From: Sphingobacterium puteale
GTDB lineage: Bacteria > Bacteroidota > Bacteroidia > Sphingobacteriales > Sphingobacteriaceae
Length of the DNA: 64,000 nucleotides
Reading direction: 5' to 3'
Assembly (NCBI RefSeq): GCF_003627955.1
Contig: NZ_RBWS01000004.1
Location: 62,001 to 126,000 of the forward strand
Shown: piece after piece, positions 56,225 to 64,000 of the stretch
Numbering within the stretch: position 1 is the stretch's first letter
Layout of the letters: every line of letters starts with the position of its first letter
Translations under genes and position numbers: made by a program
Notes under the pieces: model-generated
What the model was told of the DNA's origin: nothing
Seen by the model: the letters and a program-made list of their open reading frames with translations, nothing else
Database searches by the model: none

Positions 56225-56656
56225 ATGAATAAAGTATCATCATCGTTTTTGATCTCAGCAGCACTCATCGCACAGACCGCGTGTCAGTCCCCGTCAGATC
56301 AACATAGAAATATGCGAGATAATTCAGCTGATCTGAAATCAGCAGAAAAAGCAGTTTCTTTTAACGATGGCCGTCTGGTAAAACATATGGAAATAAAGTC
56401 AGGACATACTGATACTATTTTTATTTTCGTTCATCGAGCAGATTCTGTTCGGATAAAAATCAAAACTCCCTCAGATACGGCTAATATTCGGATTAGCCAG
56501 CTATTTTCTCCAAATGGAAAAGCCGACGGACCGTTTGGGAAAGAATTGATCCATCGTTTTATTGATAGCGGACAATACTATATTACTGTCAATGAAAATA
56601 GGATGGTTGGCAATCGGTATTCAGGTCCCTACGAAGTGGCGATTGTTCCAAATTGA
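56225..56656 (+). CDS. Exported protein, probable lipoprotein, unknown function
   Basis: The 143-residue protein has a leader (MNKVSSSFLISAALIAQTAC) with a Cys at 20 and QSPSDQ after it. The mature part is beta-rich, ending GPYEVAIVPN. It resembles a small secreted beta-sandwich. I do not recognise a family. It ends with a hairpin just after the stop, so the transcript probably stops before the next cluster. Confidence 0.6.
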   Translation: MNKVSSSFLISAALIAQTACQSPSDQHRNMRDNSADLKSAEKAVSFNDGRLVKHMEIKSGHTDTIFIFVHRADSVRIKIKTPSDTANIRISQLFSPNGKADGPFGKELIHRFIDSGQYYITVNENRMVGNRYSGPYEVAIVPN

Positions 56657-56660
56657 GAAT

Positions 56661-56694
56661 GGCCCTATCAATTTGATAAGGTCGTTTCTTTTTT
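56661..56694 (+). terminator. Terminator and shared kdp-type motif
   Basis: GGCCCTATCAA and TTGATAAGGTC pair at 10 of 11 positions, followed by GTTTCTTTTTTA, right after the lipoprotein stop. The core CCTATCAATTTGATAAGGTC (56664-56683) is also 19/20 identical to the kdp leader motif. A terminator or a shared regulatory site is possible. Confidence 0.55.
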
Positions 56695-56817
56695 ATATTT
56701 TTTTAAATAAAATTATCTTTCTGTATATCAGTTTATTAATTCGTTTTTTATTGTTTTGGAATATTGTTTGGTTCATCCGGTTTACAGTGATAACATGTAT
56801 ACATAAAAAACGATACA

Positions 56818-57234
56818 ATGGAAGTAAGAAAAAAAATGGATGAAGGACAGACGGTGGATTTTATTGCCGCCGTAATCCCTGAGTTGAATCTAAGATTAAG
56901 AAAATCGGAACTTAAAGGAGACTACAAAAATATTATAAAATTGATCTCACAGTTTGCGGAAGATGTCATTTATGCCAAGGATTGGCATCGTTTTGAATGG
57001 ATTATGCAGGTCATGGCTTATGTACATGATCGGGGAACCTCCGAACTTCAGTTTGTGATAAACGGATTACTTCCAAACACCTTCTTCAGGTTAAAAAAAG
57101 CATGCAACTCGATTGAATGGAATTACCTTGAAGCCCGCTTGCCACTTTCAATACAACGGCTTGTTTTGCCCGAAGATACCTGCGATAAAGAAAAAAACAA
57201 GCATGCTGAATATCGCTCCTATGAAAACAACTGA
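56818..57234 (+). CDS. Small DUF7674-like protein (first of two)
   Basis: The 138-residue helical cytoplasmic protein has a central block FEWIMQVMAYVHDRGTSELQ and a RLPLSIQRL ending, matching in layout the kdp-leader protein at 41603. It also has an acidic polar C-terminus. DUF7674 is my assignment from memory. It overlaps the acetyltransferase start (57203) by 32 nt, or by 14 nt if that gene starts at 57221, so translation is coupled. No function is known. Confidence 0.6.
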   Translation: MEVRKKMDEGQTVDFIAAVIPELNLRLRKSELKGDYKNIIKLISQFAEDVIYAKDWHRFEWIMQVMAYVHDRGTSELQFVINGLLPNTFFRLKKACNSIEWNYLEARLPLSIQRLVLPEDTCDKEKNKHAEYRSYENN

Positions 57235-57781
57235 TGTATCAATTCGACAAACTATTCCGGCCGACTGTAAATATGCGGTTCGGATCTCTCAGGAAATGGA
57301 GGCTTCAGCACGTGCGCGCGGTATCGGAATTGGACGAAGAAGCCCCGAGTCTATCGTTCATAAAATGTCGGAAGGAAATGCCGTTATCGCTTTGACCAAA
57401 GCTGGAGAATGGGTTGGTTACATCTATCTAGAGGTGTATGGACATGCCAGTTTTGTTTCTCATTGTGGCTTGATTGTAGCTCCAGACTGGCGCAGACTTG
57501 GGATCGCAACCCAAATGAAGGAGTGTATATTTTGGTTAACACGGAAAAAGTATCCAGAGGCAAAGATATTTGGTATTACAACGACATTGGCGACTATGCG
57601 GATCAATTCAAAACTCGGGATGCGGCCGGTAACTTTCTCTGAAATAACACAGGATGCATCGTTTTGGCTTAAATGTGAGCAATGTGTGAATTATCAGAAT
57701 TTAAAAAATACAGGGTTTAGAAACTGCTATTGTACGGCGATGATGTTTGAACCGGATATAGCATTAAACGCAAGTAAATGA
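57203..57781 (+). CDS. GNAT acetyltransferase resembling ArgA-type N-acetylglutamate synthase
   Basis: The protein of about 192 residues has a GNAT fold. The acetyl-CoA loop is APDWRRLGIATQMK near residue 95. The pattern EEME-type EMEASARARGIGIGRRSPESI, VHKMSEGNAVIALT and the Cys-rich end NCYCTAMMFEP closely match the stand-alone ArgA-like GNAT that I know beside argG in Bacteroidota. It may acetylate glutamate or a related amino acid. ATG 57203 or 57221 are both possible starts. It overlaps the next gene by ATGA. Confidence 0.8.
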   Translation: MLNIAPMKTTDVSIRQTIPADCKYAVRISQEMEASARARGIGIGRRSPESIVHKMSEGNAVIALTKAGEWVGYIYLEVYGHASFVSHCGLIVAPDWRRLGIATQMKECIFWLTRKKYPEAKIFGITTTLATMRINSKLGMRPVTFSEITQDASFWLKCEQCVNYQNLKNTGFRNCYCTAMMFEPDIALNASK

Positions 57782-58140
57782 TGAATATAAAACAGGCTCA
57801 GGAAATAATTGTTTCGGTAGTACCATCGGTGCAGACGGAAATCTTGCGACCCGAAAATGTTGGAAATCCACTTACGATAATCGGGATTCTTACCGCTTAT
57901 ATTGAGAAAATGATCGCACAGGAGTGCGAAGATGAATTGGGCAAGGCCCTGCATCTGATGGAATATATGCACGAAAAAGGAGAGTGGAGGCTTCAAAATG
58001 CGGTGGAAAATATATTTGTTTTTTCATTGCACAGTATTTTGAATGCCTGTCCCGAATCACGCCGTGGTAGAGTGACCGGCAAGATTCCTATTGGAATTTA
58101 TACGGCCTATGTCAATCAAATATATAGATCAGGCAACTAG
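57778..58140 (+). CDS. Small DUF7674-like protein (second of two)
   Basis: The 120-residue helical protein has a central HLMEYMHEKGEWRLQNAVEN block and a KIPIGIYTAYVNQIY end that match the RLPLS ends of the other two members. Its first codon overlaps the acetyltransferase stop as ATGA. An ATG at 57781 is the alternative start. The stop codon lies in the loop of a strong hairpin. Function unknown. Confidence 0.6.
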   Translation: MMNIKQAQEIIVSVVPSVQTEILRPENVGNPLTIIGILTAYIEKMIAQECEDELGKALHLMEYMHEKGEWRLQNAVENIFVFSLHSILNACPESRRGRVTGKIPIGIYTAYVNQIYRSGN

Positions 58141-58153
58141 GCCTGATCTATAT
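58122..58153. terminator. Bidirectional hairpin after the DUF7674-like gene
   Basis: ATATAGATCAGGC and GCCTGATCTATAT form a perfect 13-bp stem, with the stop codon TAG in the 6-nt loop. There is no long T-run. It separates the convergent helicase-nuclease gene (stop at 58200). Confidence 0.65.
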
Positions 58154-58199
58154 GGCCCAAACAAGGTAAGGGGACTATAATCACTTCGCAGCAATGGAC

Positions 58200-61100
58200 C
58201 TAATCTATCAGTACAATTCTCCCATTTATAGATTTCCAATGGGCCTGCTGCAATAATTTATCTATTGAATTATTGATAATTATATCAATTTGAGCACCAG
58301 TCTTTGAAAAGCCAAAGGCTCTTGCGGCGGCACGTACAAGATCCTCCCGCAATAAACTGAGGTTGGTATCCATGATCTCGATGAGCGCAATCTCTATTTC
58401 TTGGGGAGCAATATCTTCTATTGCCCTTTTTTCCAGACTATTGTCTCTATAGTGGGTCAGGTCGGTAGCCAATTGTCCCTGATCCCAATAAAAACTTTGA
58501 TGTGAAATTTCCTCCCTTATATCCGGTAGATTTTTTATAAGCTCACCTAGATATTGGGTAAGTTTTCCGGAGGATCTTGGGAGATCCCATAGGCGTAGAA
58601 CTTTGCGAAACAGATGATTTTGACCAATTGGAGATTCTGTACGGATGATTTTCAGGATCTGATTGCTCAATGTTGCGCGATGTGTTGCATCATAAATTGA
58701 TTCCGCACTAGCTGTTGCCATTGAACTGATATTGGCACTTAGATAGGGTTTCATTTTACTTGAAACAATCGCATCATCGGATATCACTGAAATATTTGTC
58801 TTTGGTTGTGGTTGTGAGGCGTCAATGATGATTGGCTCTTGTATCTTCGCGTCATTTAAGATACGTTGAATTTCCGCTTGGATGTCAGCCAGTATTTTTT
58901 CTTTGTTTTTTATCCAGTCTAAGGTCCAGATGCGATAAATATTCCATCCTAAGGATTGCAGAACATCGGGAATAAGCAGCTCTCTATCATTTGTCGTTTT
59001 TGTATTGAAATAGTTTTTTCCATCGACCAAAACTCCCAAAATATACTTTTGCGTATGCATAGGATCAACAATTCCAATATCAACACGGTAGCCAGAGGTT
59101 CCAATATTTGTTTTTACTTTTATTCCATTTCGATCTAAATGGCCGGCAATAGACTGGATGAGCGTATGTTTGTCTTTATCTTGGGCAACAGTTTCTGTTG
59201 TTTGCAATATACCTCTTTCCGCAAAGTTCAAAAAGGCTTTCAGTCCTTGCACACCAGCTGAACTGGTACGGTTCAAGTCGATCTGGTCCCCCTTTAACGA
59301 AGAGAAAACACGCATTTCGTATCGGGCCCGGGTTACTGCGACATTTAGCCTTCGCCAGCCACCCTCACGATTCAAAGGACCGAAATTCATGGAAACTTTC
59401 CCTTCTTCATCTGGACCATAGCCAATTGAAAATAAAATGAAATCACGTTCGTCACCCTGAACATTCTCCAGGTTTTTAATAAAAATCGGTTCCTCTCCCT
59501 GCAGTGCAGTTTCCTCTAAAGTGGGGTATTGGGAGAATAAAAGCTGTAGCAAATCTTCTATTAGATTCTGCTGTGTTTGACTAAATGTAACCACACCTAA
59601 TGAACGATGGGGATGATGTTCCAAATGATGTTTTATGTATTGAATAACAGCTTCAGCTTCGTTCTGATTTGTTCTTGTTTTCCCTTTGTCATAATGGCCG
59701 TTGATAAATTGATAACTTACCTTCCTGTCCTGATCGTCATGAGAAGGAAATGTCAGCAATTTGTTTTCATAAAAGTTGGAGTTACTGAAAGAAATCAGGC
59801 TTTCATGTTTACTGCGGTAATGCCGCAGCAGGTATTTGGACGGAATGGACAAGGCCAGGGTATCATCAAGGATACTTTCGAGATCCTCCAATTCAAGATT
59901 GTCTTCATCGAATTTGTTACTGGCAAAGAAACTGGTTGGTGGCATTTGTTTGGGATCCCCAACAATAATGGCCTGCTTTGCCCGTGCAAGAGCACTGATT
60001 GCCTCAGATGTCGGTAATTGTGAAGCCTCATCAAAAATAACAAGATCAAAATGATCGGTATTTACGTCGAAATATTGGGCGACCGAGATTGGACTCATCA
60101 ACATACAGGGTTTTAACCGGGGAAGTAAAGTCGAAATTTGGTCAAATAAACGGCGGATACTGACCCCACGCCCCCGGTTACGGATGGCTCGTTGCAAAAT
60201 ACCGATTTCCGAACTATGGACCGCTTCGTGGGAGAGATTCGGAATTTTGTTGCTTAGCGCCAAAACCAATTGATCCCGCACCAGCCGGGTAAATTCTTGA
60301 TAAAGTGCCTTATATTGTCCGATCTGTGCTTCATACACAGCTGCGTCAAAACCATTTAGAATAGTGTACTGATCCAACGATTTTATGAAGTAATTGAGAT
60401 GCAGTACACTTTCCATATCTCTGCTTAATTCATTTTTATCAATCTTGTTTGATTCAAGGAGGTCAATCAACCAGGATAATCCAAGTTTTATTCCCTGATC
60501 TTTATAATAATTGTAGCGGATCCAGTCTTCAAGGCTATCTAAATGTTGTTTTATCTGGTTTAATTCTTCAATGTCGGGAATATATGTTAAGAATGTCGAA
60601 ATTTCCTGATGTTTATCCGCATACTGCTGTAGGGTAAGGACAGTGGCAGGGATCTTAAGCTTTAAATCCACATCCGTGAGGATGTTGGTGAGCCAGGATT
60701 GGAAATTTTCAATTTTGAGATATTGCGCCAGATGATTTAGTTCTTCCAGCTCATGCTGGTTCTGTGATAATGTGTTTAAGTCAAACTGGTTACCGACAAG
60801 ATAATAGCTCGTCGCTTCGTTTATGGGATGAAACTGCGGCTCGCTTAAATTTTTAGTAACGAGATCAAAGGAATTTTTCTGATTAAAGAATTGATCAACT
60901 TGTTGTTCGGAGGTGATTTTATTTGTGGCAAAACCATTTAAAAAGTTTTTTACTTTGCGCTGTTTCAGCCACTTGAGCAGAAACCAGGAATGCTTTGACT
61001 GATTCCAGACAGATTCAATAGGATTACAGTCTGTGGTGAATATTCGGTTGCCAAAATCTGTGATAAGCACTTGTTTTAATGCTTGCTTTTGGGTTTGCAA

Positions 61101-63926
61101 TTCAATCCAATGATCAAGTAAATTCTTTTTACGTGGGTCATAGTGCACATTCACGAGGGTCTGATGCGCTTGAAAATGAGCTGTTTTTTCGAGAAGTGAG
61201 TATAGAGAAGCTTTGTTTACGATCCAGTTGTCTGAAAGGTTCAGCTGTAAATCCGATTGGGCTTTGTTCGCATGAGTAGATGCCTGAATGTATTCGTCGA
61301 TAGATTTTTCGATCTGATTTTTATAGGCAAAGTTCTGATCTTTCAACGGGATCAAACGCAACGGGTGCGTGTCAATCGCGGGTAAATTAGCTGTTAATTG
61401 TCCAAACGGGATTGCCCAGTCCTGCCAGTCATTCCAGGTCTTTTTATCGATAACATCCAGTTGCAAAGGTAGCAGCCATGCTGTGTTGATTGCAATATGA
61501 TTGCTGTCTAGATAAGAGACAGAATCATACAGGCTCCAACCTACTGCGAAGGGCTGATGCAGGGCGTCTACGTAGCGACTTAATGCCGCTTTGCGCTGAT
61601 CGATACGTTGGGCTTCTTCCTGAAAATCAATATGACTTTGATATTTGGGGGTTTCCAGGCTCTGCTCCAATTGCTTTAACACATCTGATTTTTTGGATTT
61701 ATTGGAGTGTAACTCCAGGCAAAAGGAGCCCAGTCCAATTTTTTCCAACCGACGATGGACCACATCCAGTGCCGCCTTTTTAGCGGCCACAAAAAGTACC
61801 TTTTTGTCATTCGCCAAAGCATCTGCGATAATATTGGTGATGGTCTGGGATTTACCGGTACCGGGAGGCCCATGTAAGACAAAGCTTTTATTTGCGTTCG
61901 AGTGACGGATAGCTTCCAATTGCGAATTGTCGGTTGGTATCGGTAATGTCAACTGTGAAGATGGCATAGTTTCCAGGTTCTCCGAATCGCCGCTGATATC
62001 CAGCATTTCTGAAAGCCTTCCGTCAATCAGGCTCTTTACAATTGTACTTTTTTCAATTTCTTCAGCATATCTGGATAGATCTTGCCATAAAATCAATTTG
62101 TTAAAAGAAAAGTTTCCTAAAACGACCTGCTCCAGGATATCCCAGCCTTCCAGATTTAGAATAGACTTTCTTAAAATGGCGAGTACTTTCTGCACATCTA
62201 CTCCCGATTCATCCATCGGTAGTGTCTCCAATGTACTGAGATTAAGTTTGAATTCCTGCTTGAGATATTCCAATAAGGTAATATTGATCATAGCCTCTTC
62301 CTCACGGCTTCGGAGCGTAAATTTCGTATTAACGGATCGACGGGATAATTCTACCGGAATCAATAGGATAGGAGCGAGTCTGGCCTGCTGTTTGGTTTTG
62401 GGTTCAAACCATTTCAATAGGCCAACACCCAGATACAATGTACTTTTTCCATTTTCTTCTTCGGCTAATTTCGCATTACGGTACAAGTGTGTTAAAATGA
62501 TATCTAGGTCATCCTGATGGTAATGGGTCAGCAAGCGGTTATAGCGAAATGCGTCATCTGCGAGTTTAAATAATGGCTCGGAGAAGTGTAAAGGTGCTGA
62601 ATATAGATTATAACGGCGTAAGAGCTGTTGGTTGTTATTGGGATGAATTGACAGTGATTTCCCGTTCGAAAGATGATCTTCCAGATGGTCTATTTTCAGA
62701 TCCACAATTTGCAGCATGCTTTTGGTGAACCGTAGATTCAATAGATTATTTCTGAGCGAGAGATCGAGCAATTTCCTTTCCCATATTTTTTGTTTGGTTA
62801 GCTCTTTAGCGTCACTAAGAGCTAGGTCCAGCTTGTTGTCATCTAGGGTAAAACGATCGATAGCCTGTTGTTTAGGTAAGCTTGAAGAATGCTCTATACT
62901 TGCGTTGTGCAACTCTTCTTTTCCTGAAAAAGGTAGGGGAAGAATACCATGTGAACGGGCATGTTTGATATCGAGAGATAAGATAAAATTGTTTGCATGC
63001 AAGAGCTGTGTTTCGGCGTAGTTCATAGCTTCGCCCATGGTATACGCATTTCCACGGCACAGATGAGTAGACTCAATTAAAGCAATATCATCAATCCCAT
63101 GAACGATCCGTTTTGAAATCGCGGCCTGATCATAATTGATTACCGCATCTAACCGTTGGTCACCGAGCCAAACACCAATAAATGCATGACCATGCGTAAC
63201 AATAAGAATCGGATTCAGATCGATTGCTTCCAGGCAGGCCGCAAATAATAGAGAGATATCAATACAGTTTCCGAATTTGGTTTCATAAATCTGATCGACC
63301 AGACGAATCCGCTGACCTTCAGTTTCGAAGCTCGGGGGCATGGCACTGTAGGTAATATTGATATTTAAAATTGCTTGGTATATCGCCGTTACTTCCTGTA
63401 GGACACGTTCCTTGCTATTGGATTGATAGCCCAAAAAGGCCGGCTTTAATCTATTTTTTTCAAGAATCTTGACCGCCTCTGCTTTAATGGTATAGATTAT
63501 AGGGTGATTGGGTAAAACATAAGATGCTAACAACTCTGGATATTTACTTAATCCGCCAAAATAATCCATCGGTAACACCTTTACGGCAAACTTTTGCTGA
63601 TGTAATATTTCATTTTTCGAAGAGATAGTACAGGTAATGGTGTCTAGATCTTTCTCCACGAGATTCCGGAGATATGGAATATGGTAGTCGAAAGCTAAAT
63701 TTTCCAGCGTTACTGGAATTCCCTCCGAAAATTTATCTATATGAAATGCATAAGGGCTGAACAGCCCGATTTCAGAAGTCATCTCAATTTTAATGTGCTC
63801 GATATCTCTCGTGACCGCAGTGATTTTAATTTTTTCCACCAAGGACAGGTTATGGAAACAGAAGCTATAATTAAAGTGGGAAGCCTTCTCTATTGCAACT
63901 TGAAAACACGCATTCGTTTCGATCAT
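58200..63926 (-). CDS. Giant DUF4011/SF1 helicase/Vsr-like nuclease/DUF3320 protein (Hhe-like)
   Basis: The 1908-residue protein has many domains. A transglutaminase-like fold near 205-260 has Cys221 (GNCIDISL), His247 (THGHAFIGVW) and a possible Asp260. DUF4011 starts near 380 (WERKLLDLSLRNNLLNLRF). The SF1/Upf1-type helicase has Walker A GPPGTGKS 686-693, Walker B FDEASQLP near 1300 and GDPKQMPP. It also has motif V NVQGDERDFIL and motif VI VTRARYE near 1532. A Vsr-like (REase_MTES_1575) nuclease near 1620-1670 reads YRVDIGIVDP, GVLVDGKNY and LGWNIYRIWTLDW; a Leu replaces the Glu usual in GIExDG. DUF3320 follows near 1745-1800. The architecture matches the defence gene hhe of Gao et al. 2020, as I recall it. 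It is a single gene with its own promoter. Confidence 0.88.
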   Translation of the reverse strand: MIETNACFQVAIEKASHFNYSFCFHNLSLVEKIKITAVTRDIEHIKIEMTSEIGLFSPYAFHIDKFSEGIPVTLENLAFDYHIPYLRNLVEKDLDTITCTISSKNEILHQQKFAVKVLPMDYFGGLSKYPELLASYVLPNHPIIYTIKAEAVKILEKNRLKPAFLGYQSNSKERVLQEVTAIYQAILNINITYSAMPPSFETEGQRIRLVDQIYETKFGNCIDISLLFAACLEAIDLNPILIVTHGHAFIGVWLGDQRLDAVINYDQAAISKRIVHGIDDIALIESTHLCRGNAYTMGEAMNYAETQLLHANNFILSLDIKHARSHGILPLPFSGKEELHNASIEHSSSLPKQQAIDRFTLDDNKLDLALSDAKELTKQKIWERKLLDLSLRNNLLNLRFTKSMLQIVDLKIDHLEDHLSNGKSLSIHPNNNQQLLRRYNLYSAPLHFSEPLFKLADDAFRYNRLLTHYHQDDLDIILTHLYRNAKLAEEENGKSTLYLGVGLLKWFEPKTKQQARLAPILLIPVELSRRSVNTKFTLRSREEEAMINITLLEYLKQEFKLNLSTLETLPMDESGVDVQKVLAILRKSILNLEGWDILEQVVLGNFSFNKLILWQDLSRYAEEIEKSTIVKSLIDGRLSEMLDISGDSENLETMPSSQLTLPIPTDNSQLEAIRHSNANKSFVLHGPPGTGKSQTITNIIADALANDKKVLFVAAKKAALDVVHRRLEKIGLGSFCLELHSNKSKKSDVLKQLEQSLETPKYQSHIDFQEEAQRIDQRKAALSRYVDALHQPFAVGWSLYDSVSYLDSNHIAINTAWLLPLQLDVIDKKTWNDWQDWAIPFGQLTANLPAIDTHPLRLIPLKDQNFAYKNQIEKSIDEYIQASTHANKAQSDLQLNLSDNWIVNKASLYSLLEKTAHFQAHQTLVNVHYDPRKKNLLDHWIELQTQKQALKQVLITDFGNRIFTTDCNPIESVWNQSKHSWFLLKWLKQRKVKNFLNGFATNKITSEQQVDQFFNQKNSFDLVTKNLSEPQFHPINEATSYYLVGNQFDLNTLSQNQHELEELNHLAQYLKIENFQSWLTNILTDVDLKLKIPATVLTLQQYADKHQEISTFLTYIPDIEELNQIKQHLDSLEDWIRYNYYKDQGIKLGLSWLIDLLESNKIDKNELSRDMESVLHLNYFIKSLDQYTILNGFDAAVYEAQIGQYKALYQEFTRLVRDQLVLALSNKIPNLSHEAVHSSEIGILQRAIRNRGRGVSIRRLFDQISTLLPRLKPCMLMSPISVAQYFDVNTDHFDLVIFDEASQLPTSEAISALARAKQAIIVGDPKQMPPTSFFASNKFDEDNLELEDLESILDDTLALSIPSKYLLRHYRSKHESLISFSNSNFYENKLLTFPSHDDQDRKVSYQFINGHYDKGKTRTNQNEAEAVIQYIKHHLEHHPHRSLGVVTFSQTQQNLIEDLLQLLFSQYPTLEETALQGEEPIFIKNLENVQGDERDFILFSIGYGPDEEGKVSMNFGPLNREGGWRRLNVAVTRARYEMRVFSSLKGDQIDLNRTSSAGVQGLKAFLNFAERGILQTTETVAQDKDKHTLIQSIAGHLDRNGIKVKTNIGTSGYRVDIGIVDPMHTQKYILGVLVDGKNYFNTKTTNDRELLIPDVLQSLGWNIYRIWTLDWIKNKEKILADIQAEIQRILNDAKIQEPIIIDASQPQPKTNISVISDDAIVSSKMKPYLSANISSMATASAESIYDATHRATLSNQILKIIRTESPIGQNHLFRKVLRLWDLPRSSGKLTQYLGELIKNLPDIREEISHQSFYWDQGQLATDLTHYRDNSLEKRAIEDIAPQEIEIALIEIMDTNLSLLREDLVRAAARAFGFSKTGAQIDIIINNSIDKLLQQAHWKSINGRIVLID

Positions 63927-63946
63927 TTTAAAAAAATATATTAGTT

Positions 63947-63976
63947 TAAAGATATTGAAAATTTATTTACTCCCAA
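63947..63976 (-). promoter_or_regulatory. Promoter of the helicase-nuclease gene
   Basis: On the minus strand, TTGGGA (63976-63971) and TATCTTTA (63954-63947) match the Bacteroidota -33 and -7 elements, with 19 bp between TTG and TA. The start codon is 21 bp after the -7 element. Confidence 0.5.
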
Positions 63977-64000
63977 TTGCTTTATGCACGAATTCGAAAT

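Overview
The window looks like a chromosome segment of a Bacteroidota bacterium, most probably Sphingobacteriaceae (Sphingobacterium or a close relative). The reasons are AT-rich intergenic DNA, TAnnTTTG-type -7 promoter elements, lipoproteins with a Cys after short leaders, a Bacteroidota-style kdp operon (porin inserted, KdpD split from its kinase), a LytS/LytTR pair beside an RND pump, and several families common in this phylum (DUF1080, DUF418, DUF1349, DUF4822-like). I saw no rRNA, tRNA, CRISPR array, insertion sequence or prophage.

Layout. 1-2946 (minus): three overlapping genes, two GT4 glycosyltransferases around a flippase-like membrane protein, facing an exported EEP-family phosphatase (3108-4133). 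4290-11793: ABC-F ATPase, two exported proteins of unknown function, nhaA behind a structured leader, a TTG-start DEAD-box helicase, a VOC protein and an EamA transporter. 12138-19953 (minus): a complete RND efflux operon downstream of a histidine kinase/LytTR regulator operon. 20211-21570: MBL hydrolase and a DUF4822-like lipoprotein. 21729-21822: a GTAGGA hexanucleotide array. 21952-28485 (minus): a second RND operon led by tetR. 28589-30244: GHKL ATPase and a small membrane protein. 30461-37984: small regulators and enzymes. 38112-40955: two broken genes flanking a DUF1080 lipoprotein. 41339-50616: an extended kdp potassium operon. 50789-53618: aldo/keto reductase with AraC regulator and an ArsC-like protein. 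53698-58140: poorly characterised genes, with two small paralogues of a kdp-leader gene on either side of an ArgA-like acetyltransferase. 58200-63926: a 1908-residue DUF4011/SF1 helicase/Vsr-like nuclease/DUF3320 protein, the main candidate for genome defence.

Much of the interest is in regulation. Direct repeats of CTGAAACGTA type, exactly 21 bp apart, lie upstream of both the kinase/LytTR operon and the adjacent pump operon, which suits LytTR dimer binding. A perfect 7-1-7 palindrome upstream of tetR is matched at 13 of 15 positions before the adaptor gene it probably controls. A TTGAC-N4-GTCAA box lies between a Crp/Fnr gene and a DUF418 gene. A 20-bp motif is shared (19/20) between the kdp leader and the region just before a kdp-leader paralogue 15 kb away. 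The nhaA leader can form two hairpins that share bases.

Signs of gene decay are an in-frame amber codon in an S41 peptidase, a methyltransferase remnant with two frame changes and a stop, and a probable homopolymer frameshift near 53.9 kb. All functional calls come from reading the sequence and from family knowledge; no database search was possible.
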